A DNA stretch of 64,000 nucleotides, taken from Diaminobutyricibacter sp049994905 (GTDB lineage: Bacteria; Actinomycetota; Actinomycetes; Actinomycetales; Microbacteriaceae). Position 1 is the first letter of the stretch. Each line of letters opens with the position of its first letter. The notes below the pieces were generated by a model. It was not told where the DNA came from. It saw nothing but the letters and a program-made list of their open reading frames with translations, and made no database searches. A program made the position numbers and the translations under genes. This document shows positions 33,922 through 43,227 of the stretch, piece by piece. Location: positions 558,001-622,000 of the forward strand of contig NZ_CP188258.1 in NCBI RefSeq assembly GCF_049994905.1, in the 5' to 3' direction.

Positions 33922-34607
33922 GCGAACGCACGATCGTCTTCGACGACACCGGGGTCGACTTCGGCGGCGCCGAGGCGCTCGCACACGTCTCGGTCTCGCT
34001 CGACGAGCAGCGGATCGCCGTGATCGGGAGTAACGGATCGGGCAAGTCGACGTTCGCACGGCTGCTCAACGCGCTGACCCGGCCGACATCGGGCACGGTG
34101 CGCGTGCACGGTCTGGACACGGTCCGGCAGCAGAAGGAATTGCGGCGCCGGGTCGGGTTCGTCTTCAGCAACCCGGACGCGCAGATCATCATGCCGACGG
34201 TGGGCGAAGACGTCGCATACTCGCTGCGAGGGAGCGACCTCAGCAAGTCCGAGCGGGCGGCGACGGTCGAGGCGGCACTGCAGCAGTTCGGACTCGCCGA
34301 GCTCCGGGACGCCCCGGCCCACCTGCTCTCGGGCGGTCAGAAACAGCTGCTGAGCCTGTGCGCGGTTCTGGTCTCCGGGCCGTCGCTGGTGGTCGCCGAC
34401 GAACCGACCGCCCTGCTCGACGCCGTCAACAGCCGGCGCATGGAACGGTTCCTCCTCGACGAGATGGACCAGCAGCTCGTACTCGTCACCCACGACATGC
34501 GGCTCGCTGCGCGCTGCGATGTCGCGATCCGGTTCGAGGGCGGTGTGCTGGTCGACCGCGGCGCACCCGCCGAGGTCATCGCACGCTACGAGGAGGCGTT
34601 CGCATGA
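33918..34607 (+). CDS. bioM: biotin ECF transporter ATPase BioM
   Basis: A 229-aa energy-coupling ATPase with Walker A GSNGSGKST, Q-loop region VFSNPDAQIIMPTVGEDVA (the ECF-type NPDxQ), signature LSGGQKQ and Walker B LVVADEPTALLD. It drives biotin import with BioN and BioY. The GTG start overlaps the thiolase stop (GTGA). Confidence 0.93.
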   Translation: MSERTIVFDDTGVDFGGAEALAHVSVSLDEQRIAVIGSNGSGKSTFARLLNALTRPTSGTVRVHGLDTVRQQKELRRRVGFVFSNPDAQIIMPTVGEDVAYSLRGSDLSKSERAATVEAALQQFGLAELRDAPAHLLSGGQKQLLSLCAVLVSGPSLVVADEPTALLDAVNSRRMERFLLDEMDQQLVLVTHDMRLAARCDVAIRFEGGVLVDRGAPAEVIARYEEAFA

Positions 34608-35212
34608 TCCCGGTCCATGTCGAGGGTTCGAGCATGGTGCACCGGATGCCGGCCGGCGCCAAACTGTCGGTGATGGTCGTGGTCGTCGCGCTGATCTCGC
34701 TCACTCCGAACGGTCCGCTGCTCGCGGGGTGGGGCATCCTTGTGGTCGTCGGGTACGCGCTCGCGGGACTCCTGCGCAGCCAGCTGTTTCGGCAGGTGTA
34801 CCTGATGCGCTGGATCATCGTGATCACCGTTGTGGGTCAGCTCGTGTTCGTCGGTGAGACGGCTGCGGTGCTGAACACCCTGCGCATCGTGATCCTGATC
34901 CTTGCGGCGGCGCTCGTCTCGTTGACGACGCGGGTCTCCGACATGCTCGAAACGGTCGAACGATTCGTCGGGCGATTCCGGCGGTTCGGAGCGAACCCGG
35001 AGGCGGTCGGCACGGTGCTCATGGTCGCCATCACGAGCATCCCGGTGATCGCGTCACACGCGGGCCGTGTCAGGGAGGCGTACCGGGCGCGGCGGGCCGG
35101 GACGAACATCCCGGCCATGACCTCGACGATGCTCGTGCTCGCCATCAAGCACGCGGACGAACTCGGCGACGCCCTGGTCGCCCGCGGCGGTCATGCCGGG
35201 AGCCGGCGATGA
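34604..35212 (+). CDS. bioN: biotin ECF transporter transmembrane T-component BioN
   Basis: A 202-aa protein with about five membrane helices and the cytoplasmic coupling segment VREAYRARRAGTNIPA, matching the A-R-x-R-G type motifs that contact the ECF ATPase. Start ATG 34604 overlaps the bioM stop and has AGGAGG seven bases upstream. It completes the BioYMN transporter. Confidence 0.9.
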   Translation: MIPVHVEGSSMVHRMPAGAKLSVMVVVVALISLTPNGPLLAGWGILVVVGYALAGLLRSQLFRQVYLMRWIIVITVVGQLVFVGETAAVLNTLRIVILILAAALVSLTTRVSDMLETVERFVGRFRRFGANPEAVGTVLMVAITSIPVIASHAGRVREAYRARRAGTNIPAMTSTMLVLAIKHADELGDALVARGGHAGSRR

Positions 35213-35526
35213 CCCGGGTGTGCGGGCCGACCGTCGACGACGAGACCCGGTGCATCCACTACCGCACGCCCACGGACATCATCGCCATCCGGTTCCGGTG
35301 CTGCGGTCGCTACTACCCGTGCCACCTCTGCCATGCGGAGTCGGAAGACCACGAAGCCGTGCAGTGGCCGGTGGCCGAGCGGGAGACGAAGGCGATCCTG
35401 TGCGGGGTGTGCAAGACCGAGCTGACGATCTCGACCTACCTGTCGGTGCTGAACTGCCCGGACTGCGGGTCCGCGTTCAACGAAGGATGCCGCCTGCACA
35501 CCCACCTGTACTTCGAGGTCACCTGA
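35209..35526 (+). CDS. CHY zinc-finger protein
   Basis: A 105-aa protein with Cys/His pairs spread over the whole chain (CIHY, RFRCCGRYYPCHLCH, CGVC, NCPDCGS, GCRLHTHLYF), typical of bacterial CHY zinc-finger proteins that bind several zinc ions. The role is unknown. ATG overlaps the bioN stop, so it is the last gene of the BioQ-controlled operon. The last 46 codons are duplicated at 36300-36441 with three mismatches; the present C-terminus may have been supplied by the insert that follows. Confidence 0.88.
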   Translation: MTRVCGPTVDDETRCIHYRTPTDIIAIRFRCCGRYYPCHLCHAESEDHEAVQWPVAERETKAILCGVCKTELTISTYLSVLNCPDCGSAFNEGCRLHTHLYFEVT

Positions 35527-35527
35527 C
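35385..35527. repeat. left copy of the 3'-end repeat of the CHY gene
   Basis: Direct repeat of about 142 bp with 36300-36442. The first 33 bases are identical and three mismatches follow. Similarity ends right at the stop codon. It borders the toxin-antitoxin insert in the same way as the methyltransferase repeat borders the 17.6-20.8 kb island. Confidence 0.85.
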
Positions 35528-35539
35528 GGCGACGTGGGT

Positions 35540-35851
35540 TCAGGGGTTGCGGAAAACGTCGTGGTCGCCGATGCGACGCCAACGGCAGTACAGTTCGCCG
35601 TCGATGGTGATGAGTTCGAAGGTGGCGCGGCCGTCGGGGGAGGTGAACGACCAGGTCATCTCCAGGACCCCGGGGGCGTTTCGGACGGATTTGATGCGGA
35701 GCGAGGAAGGCCATTTCTGGGCCGGGGTGGCGGCGTAGACGTCGCAGGCCGGCGCGAAGCTATCCCGGACGATGTCGCGGAAGGCCCGCTGATGCTCAGA
35801 TTTGAGGCGGCGGTAGTCGTTATCGAAGGCAGGGGTGCGCTGGAACTTCAC
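35540..35851 (-). CDS. RelE/ParE-like toxin
   Basis: A 103-aa basic protein of the RelE/YafQ fold: FQRTPAFDNDYRRLKSEHQR, then SSLRIKSVRNAPGVLEMTWS and a C-terminal WRRIGDHDVF. The His-Asp near the C-terminus fits RelE-type ribosome-dependent mRNA interferases. GTG 35851 overlaps the antitoxin stop (GTGA), with the antitoxin first. The 3' end lies 13 bp from the CHY gene stop, convergent with it. Confidence 0.8.
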   Translation of the reverse strand: MKFQRTPAFDNDYRRLKSEHQRAFRDIVRDSFAPACDVYAATPAQKWPSSLRIKSVRNAPGVLEMTWSFTSPDGRATFELITIDGELYCRWRRIGDHDVFRNP

Positions 35852-36150
35852 TCGGGCGCACTCATCGCGTCGAGATCTGCAAGGAACTCGTCGGTCGAAG
35901 CGCTGGTCGCAATTTCGCCGCCAGAGACGTATGCGTCGACTTCGCGTTCCCGCTGCTGCCAACGTTCGGTCCAGAACCACGCCTGATCTGCGGGCACCGG
36001 GACGGTAGGCCGCAGCTCGAGCACGCCATCTGCGCGTTCGGTGATCTCCATCTGCGTGCCGTCGGCGTCCAGGTTCAGCCGGCGCCGCAACTCCGCGGGG
36101 AGCGCGACGACACCGCGCGCTTGAACAGCGACGAATCCGTGAAAGCTCAT
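35848..36150 (-). CDS. AbrB/MazE-family antitoxin
   Basis: A 100-aa protein: an N-terminal swapped-hairpin AbrB domain (FVAVQARGVVALPAELRRRL) and an acidic C-terminal tail that would wrap the toxin (VDAYVSGGEIATSASTDEFL). ATG 36150 is used. An AbrB-type antitoxin paired with a RelE-like toxin is less common than RelB or Phd partners. An inverted repeat 22 bp upstream is the likely autoregulatory site. Confidence 0.82.
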   Translation of the reverse strand: MSFHGFVAVQARGVVALPAELRRRLNLDADGTQMEITERADGVLELRPTVPVPADQAWFWTERWQQREREVDAYVSGGEIATSASTDEFLADLDAMSAPE

Positions 36151-36171
36151 GACATCAGTATGACACAATTC

Positions 36172-36190
36172 CAGCTATACAGAATAGCTG
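36172..36190. promoter_or_regulatory. operator of the toxin-antitoxin operon
   Basis: CAGCTAT-ACAGA-ATAGCTG, a perfect 7-bp dyad in AT-rich DNA, 22 bp upstream of the antitoxin start, where AbrB-type antitoxins usually autoregulate. Confidence 0.55.
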
Positions 36191-36237
36191 TTTTGCGGCA
36201 AAGCTGATCGCACTTGGTTATCAGCTACATACGCGTT

Positions 36238-36300
36238 GGGCACATCCGCTCGCAGTTCCTGGTCGAGGCGCTCCTCCTGTCGGCGTTCGGCGGCATCCTG
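36238..36300 (+). pseudogene. fragment of an FtsX/MacB-like ABC permease gene
   Basis: Reads GHIRSQFLVEALLLSAFGGI, the hallmark of the last part of FtsX-type permeases (usually RR-x-IR-QFL-EAL-LS-GG). The fragment is in frame with, and joins directly to, the CHY gene remnant at 36301. It is too short to function and shows that the junction was built from unrelated gene pieces. Confidence 0.6.
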
Positions 36301-36442
36301 ACGAAGGCGATCCTGTGCGGGGTGTGCAAGACCAAGCTGACGATCTCGACCTACCTGTCGGTGCTGAACTGCCCGGACTGCGGGTCGGCGTTCAACGAAG
36401 GATGCCGCCTGCACACCCACCTGTGCTTCGAGGTCACCTGAC
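36300..36442 (+). pseudogene. orphan 3' end of the CHY zinc-finger gene
   Basis: Copy of 35385-35527 that keeps the reading frame (TKAILCGVCKTKLTISTYLS and onward) and the TGA at 36439-36441, but lacks the first 59 codons. It marks the right border of the toxin-antitoxin insert. Its last bases overlap the stop of the convergent membrane-protein gene. Confidence 0.8.
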
Positions 36443-37000
36443 CGCGATGCGCGAGTCGGGGATCATCCCGTAGATCTCTGCCCACTCCGCTTCGTAGTGG
36501 ACAGGATCGAGGTCGCCAGAGCGGCGCCGGGCATCCAGCTGTTCGAGGCGGCAGGCTGTCGCACGAAGAAGCGCGGCGTCGCCGTACTCCTCGAGTTCTC
36601 CGTGCACGTAGACGCTGACGGCGGCGAGTGAGCGGATGCGGTCCCTGGTCGGTCGCGTGAGCCGGGCCCCGAGCCAGAAGCCCGCAGCGTACAACGCGAC
36701 CATCGCGACAAAGGCCAGCGCGGGCGGCCAGGCGCTGCCGACAATGACAACGAAGGTGAGGGCGATGAGCGCTCCACCGATCGGCCAGCCGTGCGTGAAG
36801 TGCAGCGCGCGTCGTTCCGCACTCGTCGTCCCCGGCGGATAGACGGTCAACCGGACGCGTCGCCACATGCTCCGACTTGCGGGCGAGACATCGATCGTGC
36901 CCCAGAGCTTGTCGCCTTCAGTAAGTTTGCGCAGAAATTCAACCACCATCACAGGATGCGCCAGGGTGCTCGGCGGCTGGGCGATCCTTGCGAACTCCAT
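36434..37000 (-). CDS. unknown membrane protein with two helices
   Basis: A 188-aa protein with a charged N-terminal part, two hydrophobic helices at about residues 73-92 and 95-115 (GGALIALTFVVIVGSAWPPA and the following LAFVAMVALYAAGF), then a soluble helical tail. No family recognised. Start ATG 37000 is the only good candidate, with no clear ribosome site. Its stop codon lies within the CHY gene remnant, so its end predates or was shaped by the insertion there. Confidence 0.6.
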   Translation of the reverse strand: MEFARIAQPPSTLAHPVMVVEFLRKLTEGDKLWGTIDVSPASRSMWRRVRLTVYPPGTTSAERRALHFTHGWPIGGALIALTFVVIVGSAWPPALAFVAMVALYAAGFWLGARLTRPTRDRIRSLAAVSVYVHGELEEYGDAALLRATACRLEQLDARRRSGDLDPVHYEAEWAEIYGMIPDSRIAVR

Positions 37001-37063
37001 ACGGCCGCGGGCGAAATGCTAACGGGTACCACACACCGGAACGTACAGCTTCGACAATTGCCA

Positions 37064-37134
37064 TATCGGGTGTGCGGTAAGTTGGATTCATCACGATCAG
37101 CCCGCTCGCCTCACGGCTCGGGCTGATTTTCTTT
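37064..37134 (+). ncRNA. structured RNA candidate upstream of the Abi gene remnant (abiF-RNA-like)
   Basis: An intergenic stretch ending in a 9-bp stem ATCAGCCCG/CGGGCTGAT (37096-37104 with 37119-37127) and TTTTCTTT, just before the ribosome site of an Abi-family reading frame. AbiF-type Abi genes are known to be preceded by a small structured RNA that acts as antitoxin or regulator, and a terminator hairpin between RNA and gene is the expected layout. The 5' end is a guess, and the match to that RNA family has not been tested. Confidence 0.45.
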
Positions 37135-37147
37135 AACGGAGACAACT

Positions 37148-37288
37148 GTGGCCGAGTACAACAAGCCGTGGCTCACGATCGTCGAGCAACTGGACAAGCT
37201 CGAACGTCGTGGCATCGAAATTGGCTCCCGATCAACGGCCGCATCGCTACTCGCCCGGCATGCAAGGCCATCCGTTACGCAACTGTGA
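37148..37288 (+). pseudogene. 5' remnant of an Abi-family (AbiD/AbiF, Abi_2) abortive-infection gene
   Basis: GTG start with GGAG at 37138-37141. The first 39 residues or so read AEYNKPWLTIVEQLDKLERR, then GIEIGSRSTAASLLAR, a clear match to the N-terminus of Abi_2 proteins (KPWLT-EQL-LL-RG). Just where the conserved IGYYRLSGY should follow, the frame changes to HARPSVTQL and stops. The HEPN catalytic part is gone, so the system is dead. It lies between the CHY-gene insertion scar and the UvrA-like gene. Confidence 0.7.
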
Positions 37289-37346
37289 AGAATTTGCCAA
37301 GCCCGACGCCGAGATCGACGCGGCCTGATCGTACGAGTTCCGGGAG

Positions 37347-39698
<2,352 letters not shown>

Positions 39699-39782
39699 GC
39701 CGTTCAGCCTATTGCGGGCCTCTGACCCTCGCTTCTCCGATCGTGACCGTTCGGGTAGCCCTCTCCGGCTGACTCGGGGAAC

Positions 39783-40895
39783 ATGGTGGGGGTGACCGTC
39801 CAGCACCGGCTCTCGAGACGCGAAGCGTGCCGCATCGCTGTGCGGGCGCAACTGCTCGATGCCGCTCGACCTGTCGACCTGCTCGACACCGTTCGGCGGC
39901 TCAGCCTCGTGCAGTTCGAGCCGACCGCGGCCGTCGCGCCGAGCGCCGACCTCGTGCTCTGGAGCCGGCTCGGCCGCCTGTATCGGCCTGAACTGCTCGA
40001 ACGGGCGCTCACGGACCACGTCGTCGTGGAGTTGCAGACCATGATCCGGGGTGCACACGACGTCGCCCTTTACCGCGCCGAAATGGAGGCATGGCCGGGT
40101 GCGGATGCGCGGCCATGGAAACAGCGCCGCGTCGCGTGGCTCCGCACAAACGACGCGTGCCGGCGCGACATTCTCGAACGACTTCGCCGCGGTGGCCCGA
40201 TGCTCTCCCGCGACCTGCCGGATACCTGCGTCGAGCAGTGGGAATCGAGCGGCTGGAACACCGGGCGCAACGTCGCGATGATGCTCGAGCTGATGGAGGC
40301 AAGCGGTGACGTGGCTGTCGCCGGCCGTCTCGGCCGTGAACGGCGGTGGGATCTCGCCGAGCGCATCTACCCGGACGACCCGGCCGTGCCGGAACCGGAT
40401 GCGGTGCGCGAGCGGGATGCGCGCAGGCTGCGGTCCCTGGGCATCGCCCGCAGTCGCGGCCCCGAGACGCAGGTCGAACCGGTGGGCGTCGGCGAAGCGG
40501 GAGAAGCCGCCGTGATCGACGGCGTCCGTGGGGTCTGGCGGGTGGACCCTGCGCAACTGGACCGGGATTTCGAGGGCCGTGTGGCCATCCTGTCGCCGTT
40601 CGACCGGCTCATCTTCGAACGCAAGCGCATGGTCGACCTGTTCGGCTTCGACTACCAGCTCGGCATGTACAAGCCGGCCGTGCAGCGGCGGTTCGGCTTC
40701 TACGCGCTGCCGATCCTCGACGGGGAACGGCTCGTCGGCAAGATCGACGCGACCACCGACCTGCCGTCGTCCCTGCTTCGCGTGCACCGCATCCATGAAG
40801 ACGAGCCGTTCTCGCCCGCGTTGCGCGACGGGGTGCGCGCGGAACTCGAGGAACTCGCCGGGATGCTGCACGTGCAGCTGCAATTCGAGGGCTGA
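39783..40895 (+). CDS. winged-helix protein of the AlkZ/YcaQ (HTH_42) family
   Basis: A 370-aa protein. Its C-terminal part is very close to YcaQ (AILSPFDRLIFERKRMVDLF, then FDYQLGMYKPAVQRRFGFYA). AlkZ/YcaQ enzymes are DNA glycosylases that unhook bulky or cross-linked alkylation adducts. In YcaQ the catalytic motif is Q-I-D followed by ARSPYLVLFSRLG; here it is VQFEPTAAVAPSADLVLWSR, so Asp is replaced by Glu and the HEA region by TMIRGA. It may be a distinct or inactive branch. The divergent UvrA-like gene suggests a shared role against a DNA-damaging natural product (inference). Confidence 0.82.
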   Translation: MVGVTVQHRLSRREACRIAVRAQLLDAARPVDLLDTVRRLSLVQFEPTAAVAPSADLVLWSRLGRLYRPELLERALTDHVVVELQTMIRGAHDVALYRAEMEAWPGADARPWKQRRVAWLRTNDACRRDILERLRRGGPMLSRDLPDTCVEQWESSGWNTGRNVAMMLELMEASGDVAVAGRLGRERRWDLAERIYPDDPAVPEPDAVRERDARRLRSLGIARSRGPETQVEPVGVGEAGEAAVIDGVRGVWRVDPAQLDRDFEGRVAILSPFDRLIFERKRMVDLFGFDYQLGMYKPAVQRRFGFYALPILDGERLVGKIDATTDLPSSLLRVHRIHEDEPFSPALRDGVRAELEELAGMLHVQLQFEG

Positions 40896-40900
40896 CGGCC

Positions 40901-42568
40901 TCAGACCGCCGCGAGTGCCCGGTGCACTGAAGCGACAGCGCTCGCGCCTTCGCCGACCGCGGCCGCGATCCGCTTCATTGAGCCGTGGCGCACATCCCCG
41001 GCCGCGAACACGCGGGGGATGCTCGTCTCGAACGCCAGCGGACGCCGCGCCAGTGCCGACCAGGCCGCTCCATCGGCGTCGGCGGGCAAGTCCACGTCGG
41101 TCAGCAGGAAGCCGCTGGCGTCGCGTTCGACATTCGGCAGCCACGACGTTCCGGGAACGGCCCCGACGAAGCAGAACAGCGCTGTGGCTTCGACGTCGGC
41201 GCTGTCCCCGGTCTCCGACGAGGTGATGGTGATCGACTCGAGGTGTGCGTTGCCGCGAAGCTCGGTCACGTCGCTTGCGGTGTGGATGTGGATGCGCGGG
41301 TGCGCCGTGACCCGGTCGGCCAGGTACGACGACATCTTCGATTCGATTGCGGCGCCGCGCACGATCAGGTGGACCGGGCTGCCGAGGTCGGCCAGGTAGA
41401 TCGCAGCCTGGCCCGCCGAATTCGCCCCGCCCACCACGGCGACAGGCCTGCCCGAACACGTGCGGGCCTCGAGCTCCGTCGCGGCGAAGAAGATGCTCCC
41501 GCCTTCGAAGTCGTTCCAACGTTCGAGGGGCAGCCGGCGGTACCGGGCCCCGGTCGCCACGATGATCGCACGTGCGGTGATGCTCTCACCGTCGGTCATG
41601 GTGATCTCGGCGCGGTCGGCATGGGCGACGAGGTCGGCGACCTCGGACGGCGCGGAGAGCCGGACGCCGAACTTGAGCGCCTGGACGATGCCGAGCTCGG
41701 TGATCTCGGCACCCGACACTCCGGACGGGAAGCCGAGGTAGTTCTCGATCCGGGAGCTCGCTGCGGCCTGGCCTCCGGGTGCGATCGCATCGAGGACCAG
41801 CGTCGACAGACCTTCTGACGCCCCATAGATTCCGGCGGCGAGTCCTGCGGGGCCCGCACCGACGACGACCAGGTCGAAGTGGTCACCGGTTTTGCTCCGG
41901 TAGGCGAGTCCGACCGCCTCTGAAAGCTGTCTCGTGGTCGCATTGGTGAGGACGAGCGAACGGGTCACCACGACGGGCAGATCGGCCTCGGTCTTGCCCG
42001 ACGCCGCGAGGGATGTCCGACCCGCCTCGGTCGTCACATCACGCCAGCGATGCGGCAACTCCATGCGCGACGCATATGTTCGCAGCGCCATCGCCTGTGC
42101 CGACCCTTCGAATCCGAGGATCTCGGTCGTCTTGTCCGCTGCGGCCATGAGCAGGGCGCGACGCGCCCGGAAGGTTGCGAGGAGCAACGCGGAGAGGGTT
42201 CCGTCGCTCGACATGAGTTGCTTGAAGGTGGCGTTGCTGATGCGGCGTACGCGCCCGGATTCGACGACGAGCGCCGTCAGCAGCGAGGCCTGCCCGGTCA
42301 GCATGGCGAGTTCGCCGAGGAATTCGCCTTTCTGCCACTGGGCCATCACGCGCTCGGGCGAGGAGACGGTCGCTTCGCGGATGATGTTGACCCGGCCCGA
42401 CTCGACGACGAACATGTCGATGTCGGAATCGCCGACGCTGAAGAGGCGGGCGCCCTTCTCGAAGTCCTCGGAGACGCCGAGATCGAGTAGACGCTCGAGC
42501 GTTTCGGGGTCGAGGACCGGGTTGGCGGCCGTTCCGACCGGAACGCGGAAGACGGGTTTGTCGCTCAC
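40901..42568 (-). CDS. cyclic-nucleotide-domain/thioredoxin-reductase-like fusion without the CxxC
   Basis: A 555-aa protein. Residues about 20-140 form a Crp-like cNMP-binding domain (GEFLGELAMLTGQASLLTAL). Residues from about 230 form a thioredoxin-reductase-type FAD/NADPH module (DLVVVGAGPAGLAAGIYGAS; PVAVVGGANSAGQAAIYLAD; FAAGDVRHGSMKRIAAAVGE). The redox CATC of thioredoxin reductase is AATE here, so it cannot reduce thioredoxin in the usual way. It may be a cNMP-gated flavoprotein oxidoreductase with another electron acceptor. It converges with the AlkZ-like gene, with only 5 bp between them. Confidence 0.85.
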   Translation of the reverse strand: MSDKPVFRVPVGTAANPVLDPETLERLLDLGVSEDFEKGARLFSVGDSDIDMFVVESGRVNIIREATVSSPERVMAQWQKGEFLGELAMLTGQASLLTALVVESGRVRRISNATFKQLMSSDGTLSALLLATFRARRALLMAAADKTTEILGFEGSAQAMALRTYASRMELPHRWRDVTTEAGRTSLAASGKTEADLPVVVTRSLVLTNATTRQLSEAVGLAYRSKTGDHFDLVVVGAGPAGLAAGIYGASEGLSTLVLDAIAPGGQAAASSRIENYLGFPSGVSGAEITELGIVQALKFGVRLSAPSEVADLVAHADRAEITMTDGESITARAIIVATGARYRRLPLERWNDFEGGSIFFAATELEARTCSGRPVAVVGGANSAGQAAIYLADLGSPVHLIVRGAAIESKMSSYLADRVTAHPRIHIHTASDVTELRGNAHLESITITSSETGDSADVEATALFCFVGAVPGTSWLPNVERDASGFLLTDVDLPADADGAAWSALARRPLAFETSIPRVFAAGDVRHGSMKRIAAAVGEGASAVASVHRALAAV

Positions 42569-42640
42569 CGTTGAACTCGCACTGTGACAGTGGACACGGG
42601 ACTGATCCTATTGCCCGGAAGCCCGTCTCGCTCCGGTCGG

Positions 42641-43147
42641 TTATGGATGCGTTCCGCCCGCCGAATGTGAGGACAGCACAGATTCGGCAGCGCGGCGCAG
42701 CCACGGATTCTCGTCCTGCCCCCAGCGCGTGACGACGGCGAGCGCGCGCTGCTGTGCGATACCGGTCAGGCGGTCGAGCAGAGGCCGGATGACGTCCTGC
42801 GTGAGCGGGTCGGCCAGCGCGGGCAGCGCTGCATCCCGCAAGAATCCTTCGATGCGCGTCAGGTCGGAGTTGCCGAGCAGGGCGACGTTCGACTGCAGCA
42901 GCACGACTGCTGCGAGACGCCGTTCGAACACAGGCTCGGCCCACAGTTCGGAGCTGAGCGCAGTGACGTCGTCGTGCGTCAGGTCGCGGTACCGGAGGCG
43001 TGCATCCCGAACCGTGCCGCGCACGGCCCCGACCGATGCGCCGTAGAAACGGAGGTTGCTGCCCAGCCGCGACTTCGCATCGACGGCACGATACCCGTCG
43101 CCCTCGCGCTGGAGGGCGGCGTCGACGAATTCTGCGGCAGCACTCAC
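42641..43147 (-). CDS. AlkD-like DNA alkylation repair protein, short form
   Basis: A 168-aa helical-repeat protein with the AlkD-family hallmarks RFYGASVGAVRGTVRDAR and LTHDDVTALSSELWAEPVFE, then RRLAAVVLL. AlkD proteins excise cationic alkylpurines without base flipping. This one is well short of the usual length (about 230 aa); the C-terminal repeats that complete the superhelix are missing, so activity is uncertain. GTG 43147 is preferred over GTG 43180, which has no ribosome site. Confidence 0.72.
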   Translation of the reverse strand: MSAAAEFVDAALQREGDGYRAVDAKSRLGSNLRFYGASVGAVRGTVRDARLRYRDLTHDDVTALSSELWAEPVFERRLAAVVLLQSNVALLGNSDLTRIEGFLRDAALPALADPLTQDVIRPLLDRLTGIAQQRALAVVTRWGQDENPWLRRAAESVLSSHSAGGTHP

Positions 43148-43227
43148 CTGACCATTCTCGGTCAGGTTCCGTACAGGCACGGATCTAGCGAATCGCGAAC
43201 GGTCGGGATACCGCGGCCGGCACGTCG

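Larger units (their letters stand above)
37001..37346. other. 346-bp region without an intact gene
   Basis: Contains the RNA candidate (37064-37134) and the broken Abi gene (37148-37288). The remaining bases hold no recognisable feature; 37289-37346 looks like further debris before the stop of the UvrA-like gene. Confidence 0.55.

Noticed and set aside
39699..41519. Upstream extension of the UvrA-like frame to 1390 codons
   Set aside because: It is antisense to the AlkZ-like gene and part of the flavoprotein gene; family N-terminus fits ATG 39698.
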